Shown piece by piece: positions 5,912 through 8,824 of a DNA stretch of 8,824 nt. A model generated the notes under the pieces. It was given only the letters and a program-made list of their open reading frames with translations, was not told the DNA's origin and did no database searches. The translations under genes were made by a program, and so were the position numbers. Positions within the stretch are counted from its first letter, which is position 1. Every line of letters begins with the position of its first letter. Source of the stretch: a bacterium (GTDB lineage Bacteria > RBG-13-66-14); assembly GCA_026398675.1 (NCBI GenBank), contig JAPLSK010000163.1, positions 1-8,824 of the forward strand. The letters are read 5' to 3'.

Positions 5912-6547
5912 TTAAAAATGCGTGCCGGTGGAGACGTGCAGTACGCCGATGACGAGGAAGACCGCCCCGGCCAGCACCGCCGCCCAAGCCGCGAACTTCC
6001 GCAGCGACGCCGACCGGCTCAAGGGGCCCGCCAGCGTCAGCGGGATGAACCAGACCGAGGTTCCGAAGAAAAAGGCGATGAACAAGAGAAGCGATTGCAC
6101 CAGGTCCCCCGTGGCCACCCCGAGGGTGACGGTGGAGACGAAGGGGACGCAGATCGAAAGACCGGAGGCGAGGCCGATGAGAAAGGCGGCCGGCGGCTTG
6201 CCCTCCCGCTCGTTCAACTTTTTACATAGACTGGCCGAGGGGAAGCTCCGCCAGAGCCCGTAGGCCAGCATGAGCGCCCCCACCAGAATCTCCGAGGCGC
6301 CGGGGAGCCAGGGGACCCGCCGCAGATCGGGGTTCAGAAGCTCGGCCACCAATCCCACCGCGAGCCCCACCGTCAGGTAGCCCAAGAGCCGCCCCAGGCT
6401 GAACTCGAGGAACAGCTTGAACGACCCGGCGAAGCCCCGCCGGTCCTCGGCCAACAGGAGTGGCACGTAGAGCGCCGAGCAGGTGGCCAGGCAGACCGGC
6501 CCCAGCGAAAGGCCCAAGAGCAGCGCCAGCCCTATGGTTTCCATCAT
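5912..6547 (-). CDS. Six-TM DsbD/CcdA-like (TauE/SafE or UreH-like) membrane protein
   Basis: This 211-residue integral membrane protein has about six hydrophobic segments (near 5-30, 42-68, 82-100, 119-145, 149-175 and 186-206). Segment 1 has LGPVCLATCSALYVPLLL, with C19 and C23; segment 4 has GLSICVPF with C133, giving the internal pseudo-repeat of the DsbD/CcdA family. Family members pass reducing equivalents across the membrane or export small ions and metals; which applies here cannot be told, and no thioredoxin-like or cytochrome c biogenesis partner is in the window. The start is ATG 6547 or the adjacent ATG 6544, with GGAG 10 bases upstream of the first. It is the first gene of the minus-strand run and its TAA touches the ATG of the glycosylase. 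A promoter with TAGAAT lies upstream. Confidence 0.8.
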   Translation of the reverse strand: MMETIGLALLLGLSLGPVCLATCSALYVPLLLAEDRRGFAGSFKLFLEFSLGRLLGYLTVGLAVGLVAELLNPDLRRVPWLPGASEILVGALMLAYGLWRSFPSASLCKKLNEREGKPPAAFLIGLASGLSICVPFVSTVTLGVATGDLVQSLLLFIAFFFGTSVWFIPLTLAGPLSRSASLRKFAAWAAVLAGAVFLVIGVLHVSTGTHF

Positions 6548-6595
6548 GGTGGAAGCGCTCCGGGGAATGATGCGGGCGACGGACGTCCGGGGTGT

Positions 6596-6625
6596 ATTCT
6601 ACCGCCTACAGCCCCCCCGGGGCAA
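6596..6625 (-). promoter_or_regulatory. Candidate promoter for the minus-strand membrane protein-glycosylase run
   Basis: TTGCCC (6620-6625) and TAGAAT (6596-6601) on the minus strand are 18 bases apart, the same spacing as the candidate at 5268-5297. The predicted start is near 6589, about 42 bases before the ATG. The perfect palindrome CGGACGTCCG (6580-6589) falls at the predicted start site and could be an operator. Confidence 0.4.
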
Positions 6626-6631
6626 CCGTAC

Positions 6632-6660
6632 TTGGCCGGAGGCCGGCGTTGTAGTAAAAT
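6632..6660 (+). promoter_or_regulatory. Candidate promoter for ispD-amrS
   Basis: TTGGCC (6632-6637) and TAAAAT (6655-6660) are spaced 17 bases apart. An inverted repeat GCCGG-AGG-CCGGC (6635-6647) overlaps the -35 element and spacer. A start about 7 bases after the -10 would fall within the purine-rich GGGGAGG (6665-6671), giving a very short leader, which weakens the call. Confidence 0.35.
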
Positions 6661-6682
6661 CGAAGGGGAGGTTACCCCCACG

Positions 6683-7375
6683 ATGGCGCTTACGGTCGGA
6701 TTGATCCTGGCGGCGGGCGGTCTGGGCAAGCGCTTCGGCGGCGCGGAACCGAAGCAGTTCGCCGACCTGGGCGGTCAGACCGTCCTCCACCGGACCGCCG
6801 AGCGGCTCCTGGCGAGGGTCGAGTTCAACCGTCTGGTGGTCACCGCGCCCCGGGGCTTCGAGGGCCGTACCGGCTTCGAGGTCGCCCGGCTCGGCGGGCA
6901 GTTCACCGTGGTCACCGGCGGCGAGGAGCGCTGGCAGTCGGTGCGCTACGCGCTGAAATCCCTGGGCAAGGTGGACCTGGTGGTGGTGCACGACGCGGTG
7001 CGCCCCTTCGTCACGCGGAAGGTCCTCCAGGACGCCCTGGCGGCGGCCCTGGTGACCGGGGCGGCGGTGGCGGCGGTTCAGGCCACCGACACCGTCAAGC
7101 TCTCCACCCGCCTAATCACGGTGAAGATGACCGTGGACCGGCGCCGGGTCTGGCTGGTTCAGACGCCCCAGTGCTTCCGCTACGGGCTCCTGCGTCAGGT
7201 CTACGATCAGGACGACGAGCGGCTCGCGGGGGCGACCGACGACGCCCAGCTCGTGGAGAGCGTGGGACGGCCGGTGAAGCTCATCCCCGGCCACCGGCAA
7301 CTCTTTAAAATCACGACCCAGGAGGACCTGTGCTGGGCCGATCTCCTGTTGAAGAACGACCTGGTGGTGGACTGA
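6683..7375 (+). CDS. ispD: 2-C-methyl-D-erythritol 4-phosphate cytidylyltransferase
   Basis: IspD transfers CMP from CTP to 2-C-methyl-D-erythritol 4-phosphate, the third step of the cytosolic MEP route to isoprenoid precursors. The 230-residue length is typical. Motifs in order are LAAGGLGKRFGGAEPKQF (9-26, with R17 and K24 matching the CTP-binding Arg and Lys), GGEERWQSVRYAL (79-91), VVHDAVRPFV (101-110), ATDTVKL (134-140), VDRRRVWLVQTPQCF (151-165), TDDAQLVE (185-192) and FKITTQEDL (208-216, with the conserved Lys209). The start ATG 6683 is preceded by GGGGAGG at an 11-base distance and directly precedes the conserved N-terminal strand; an upstream in-frame ATG at 6632 would run through the promoter region and add nothing conserved. 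No ispF is adjacent. The stop overlaps the amrS start (TGATG), implying coupled translation. Confidence 0.95.
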   Translation: MALTVGLILAAGGLGKRFGGAEPKQFADLGGQTVLHRTAERLLARVEFNRLVVTAPRGFEGRTGFEVARLGGQFTVVTGGEERWQSVRYALKSLGKVDLVVVHDAVRPFVTRKVLQDALAAALVTGAAVAAVQATDTVKLSTRLITVKMTVDRRRVWLVQTPQCFRYGLLRQVYDQDDERLAGATDDAQLVESVGRPVKLIPGHRQLFKITTQEDLCWADLLLKNDLVVD

Positions 7376-8376
7376 TGGAGGCCCCCCTCGCCCGGTACTG
7401 GGAGCCCGACGGTGACGGCGCGGTCCGCTGCACGCTCTGTCCCCACCGCTGCCGCATCGCGCCGGGGAAGAGGGGAATTTGTCGCCTGCGGGAGAACGTC
7501 TCCGGGGAGCTCATCGCCGCCGCCTACGGCCGCACCATCGCCATCAACCTGGACCCCATGGAGAAGAAGCCGCTCTACCACTTCTACCCCGGCTGGACCA
7601 TCCTCTCCGTGGGGCCCAACGGGTGCAACCTTAGCTGCCGGTTCTGCCAGAACTACACCTCGAGTCAAATGGAAGCGCCCACGAGCCACGTCTCGCCGGC
7701 GGAGCTGGCGCGGATGGCCGACCGGCCCGGTTGCCGCGGCGTCGCTTTCACCTACACCGAGCCGCTGGTCTGGTTCGAGTACGTCATGGACGCGGCCAGG
7801 GCCTGCAAGGCCCGCTGCCTCTCAACCGTCTGCGTCTCCAACGCCTACATCGAGCCCGAGCCCTTCGGCGAGCTCCTCGGGGTGATAGACGCCTTCAACT
7901 TCGACCTGAAGTCCACGGACCCGGCATTTTACCGCGAGCTCTGCGGGGGCGAGCTGGAGCCGGTCCTGGCGATCATCGAGCGGGCGATGGAATCCTCCGC
8001 TCACGTGGAGATTACCAACCTCGTCATCCCGGACCGGAACGACTCCCCGGAGCGCCTGGGGGAGCTCGCCCATTGGATCGCGGAGCGGAACCCGCGCACG
8101 CCGCTGCACCTCTCCCGCTACCACCCGGCGTGGAAGTTCAACGCGCCGCCCACCCCGGAGAGCACCCTGCAGCGCGCCTGGAAAATCGCCCGGGAGGCGG
8201 GGCTCGAGTACGTCTATCTGGGGAACGTGTCCGTCGAGGCCAAGTACGCCGACACCTGCTGCCCCAAGTGCGGGGCGGCGCTGGTCCGCCGCTCGGGCTA
8301 CCGGGTGGAGGTGGCCGCCCTTTCGGCCGAGTGCTGCTCGGCCTGCGGCGCCGACGCCGACTTCGTGAACCTGTGA
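7375..8376 (+). CDS. amrS: AmmeMemoRadiSam system radical SAM enzyme (PflA-like)
   Basis: This 333-residue radical SAM protein is of the AmrS type. The N-terminal Cys cluster C19-x2-C22PHRC26 and GKRGICRLREN (31-41) is followed by C84NLSC88RFC91, the CxxxCxxC ligands of the [4Fe-4S] cluster that cleaves S-adenosylmethionine. Further family motifs are FTYTEPLVWFEY (125-136), FNFDLKS (174-180), NLVIPDRND (215-223), LHLSRYHPAWK (243-253) and YVYLGN (279-284). The C-terminus has C296-x2-C299 and C321-x2-C324, a zinc-ribbon-like pair. AmrS is associated with Memo and AMMECR1 family proteins; neither is in this window, so the substrate stays open. Pyruvate formate-lyase activase is the main alternative label, but the length and the Cys-rich ends favour AmrS. 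The ATG overlaps the ispD stop by one base. Confidence 0.88.
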   Translation: MEAPLARYWEPDGDGAVRCTLCPHRCRIAPGKRGICRLRENVSGELIAAAYGRTIAINLDPMEKKPLYHFYPGWTILSVGPNGCNLSCRFCQNYTSSQMEAPTSHVSPAELARMADRPGCRGVAFTYTEPLVWFEYVMDAARACKARCLSTVCVSNAYIEPEPFGELLGVIDAFNFDLKSTDPAFYRELCGGELEPVLAIIERAMESSAHVEITNLVIPDRNDSPERLGELAHWIAERNPRTPLHLSRYHPAWKFNAPPTPESTLQRAWKIAREAGLEYVYLGNVSVEAKYADTCCPKCGAALVRRSGYRVEVAALSAECCSACGADADFVNL

Positions 8377-8395
8377 CGGACCGGGGAAAGGTCCG
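8377..8395 (+). other. Hairpin immediately after amrS
   Basis: A 6-bp perfect stem, CGGACC (8377-8382) with GGTCCG (8390-8395), surrounds a GGGGAAA loop and starts on the base after the amrS TGA. No T-tract follows (GCGCGCGG instead), so it is not a convincing intrinsic terminator. It could protect or process the mRNA between amrS and ddl. Confidence 0.35.
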
Positions 8396-8419
8396 CGCGC
8401 GGCGGTGAACGGCACCGTC

Positions 8420-8433
8420 GGTTGATTGCAACC
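8420..8433 (+). other. Small hairpin directly upstream of the ddl start codon
   Basis: A perfect 5-bp stem, GGTTG (8420-8424) with CAACC (8429-8433), encloses an ATTG loop and ends two bases before the ATG. It occupies the place where a Shine-Dalgarno sequence would be expected, and none is seen. It may be chance given its small size. Confidence 0.25.
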
Positions 8434-8435
8434 CT

Positions 8436-8824
8436 ATGAAAAATATCAAGATAGCCCTGGTGTTCGGCGGCAGGTCGGGGGAGCACGAGGTCTCCCTCAC
8501 CTCCGCCCGCTCCTTCATCGAGGCCCTGGACCCCGACCGCTTCACCGTCATCCCCATCGGCATCACCAAGCGGGGCCGCTGGCTCGCCGGACCGGGAATC
8601 CTCGAGAAGCTGGAAAGCCGGGTGGATTTCCTCCCCCGGCGCGGGAAAGACCCGCACCCCGACGTGATCCCGGCCGTTCCTCTCCCCGAACCGATGGACG
8701 AAACCGCGGACCCCGCCTCCCCCTTCGCCGAGGCCGACGTCGTCTTCCCCCTCGTCCACGGCACCTACGGGGAGGACGGCTGCCTCCAGGGGCTCTTCGA
8801 GCTGGCCGACCTGCCCTACGTGGG
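8436..8824 (+). CDS. ddl: D-alanine--D-alanine ligase, N-terminal part (3' end beyond window)
   Basis: Ddl joins two D-alanines with ATP hydrolysis to make the dipeptide end of the peptidoglycan precursor in the cytoplasm. Only 129 full codons are present. The signature VFGGRSGEHEVSLTSAR (9-25) contains the conserved Glu-His-Glu stretch of the first substrate-binding loop. VFPLVHGTYGEDGCLQG (103-119) and LPYVG (126-130) are the second hallmark, so this is the first of the three Ddl domains. The ATG at 8436 is the only usable start: an in-frame TGA lies at 8406-8408 and no GTG or TTG follows before it. No clear ribosome binding site is visible; a GGTTG-ATTG-CAACC hairpin (8420-8433) ends two bases before the ATG. 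It lies 59 bases after amrS on the same strand. Confidence 0.93.
   Translation, partial: MKNIKIALVFGGRSGEHEVSLTSARSFIEALDPDRFTVIPIGITKRGRWLAGPGILEKLESRVDFLPRRGKDPHPDVIPAVPLPEPMDETADPASPFAEADVVFPLVHGTYGEDGCLQGLFELADLPYV

Noticed and set aside
5244..5987. 247-codon minus-strand frame overlapping the glycosylase gene
   Set aside because: It is a shifted frame of the glycosylase gene with Arg/Pro/Gly-rich content and no recognisable motif; the 216-residue frame carries all HhH-GPD motifs.
6632..6682. Longer N-terminus for IspD starting at 6632
   Set aside because: The added 17 residues precede the conserved N-terminal strand and run through a promoter-like region; the purine-rich site at 6665-6671 favours ATG 6683.
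7822..8415. Long minus-strand frame opposite amrS (197 codons), and others opposite ispD and ddl
   Set aside because: They lie wholly antisense to genes with clear family motifs, and the products are low-complexity Arg/Gly/Pro-rich. They are shadow frames of GC-rich coding sequence.

Overview
This is a GC-rich bacterial chromosome segment (about 70-80 % GC in sampled lines of the housekeeping genes). It carries one strikingly AT-rich gene, about 38-47 % GC in the three lines I hand-counted. The mix suggests an uncultured Gram-negative-type lineage: a secreted propeller protein with a Por/T9SS-like C-terminal tail, a lipoprotein with a PQQ-type propeller, MEP-pathway isoprenoid synthesis, a D-Ala-D-Ala ligase, and an intergenic region packed with GGCGGGG..CCCCGCC hairpin repeats. 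The style recalls candidate phyla such as Coatesbacteria or other FCB-like lineages, but this is an impression and not a phylogenetic result.

Layout. Positions 1-1398 (+) hold the 3' part of a secreted repeat protein: signal peptide end, five propeller-like repeats, an FN3-like linker and a sorting/FlgD-like tail. Positions 1399-1881 are non-coding and tiled with about nine hairpins from two or three interspersed repeat families, lying between convergent genes. On the minus strand, read from 6547 down to 1882, is a tightly packed four-gene run: a six-TM DsbD/CcdA-like membrane protein, an endonuclease III-like HhH-GPD glycosylase, a 705-residue DUF262-HNH-AlbA_2 fusion protein, and a PQQ-propeller lipoprotein. 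Positions 6548-6682 are a divergent promoter region. On the plus strand, ispD (6683-7375), amrS (7375-8376) and the 5' part of ddl (8436 to the window edge) form a second run.

The centre of interest is the DUF262-HNH-AlbA_2 gene (3116-5233). It is the only AT-rich gene here, and its compositional borders nearly coincide with the gene ends. It has a near-consensus sigma70-type promoter (TTGCCA-N18-TATAAT) inside the 3' end of the glycosylase gene. It joins a GmrSD-type nuclease architecture to a Schlafen-type AlbA_2 domain, with no methylase or other defence partner in view. The simplest reading is a horizontally acquired single-gene anti-phage or nucleic-acid-sensing module inserted into a resident operon. 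The glycosylase just upstream lacks the fourth cluster cysteine at its extreme C-terminus, right at the compositional border, so the insertion may have altered its 3' end.

The other genes look like ordinary core functions: isoprenoid precursor synthesis (IspD), a radical SAM enzyme of the AmmeMemoRadiSam system, cell-wall precursor synthesis (Ddl), DNA base repair and thiol or metal membrane transport.
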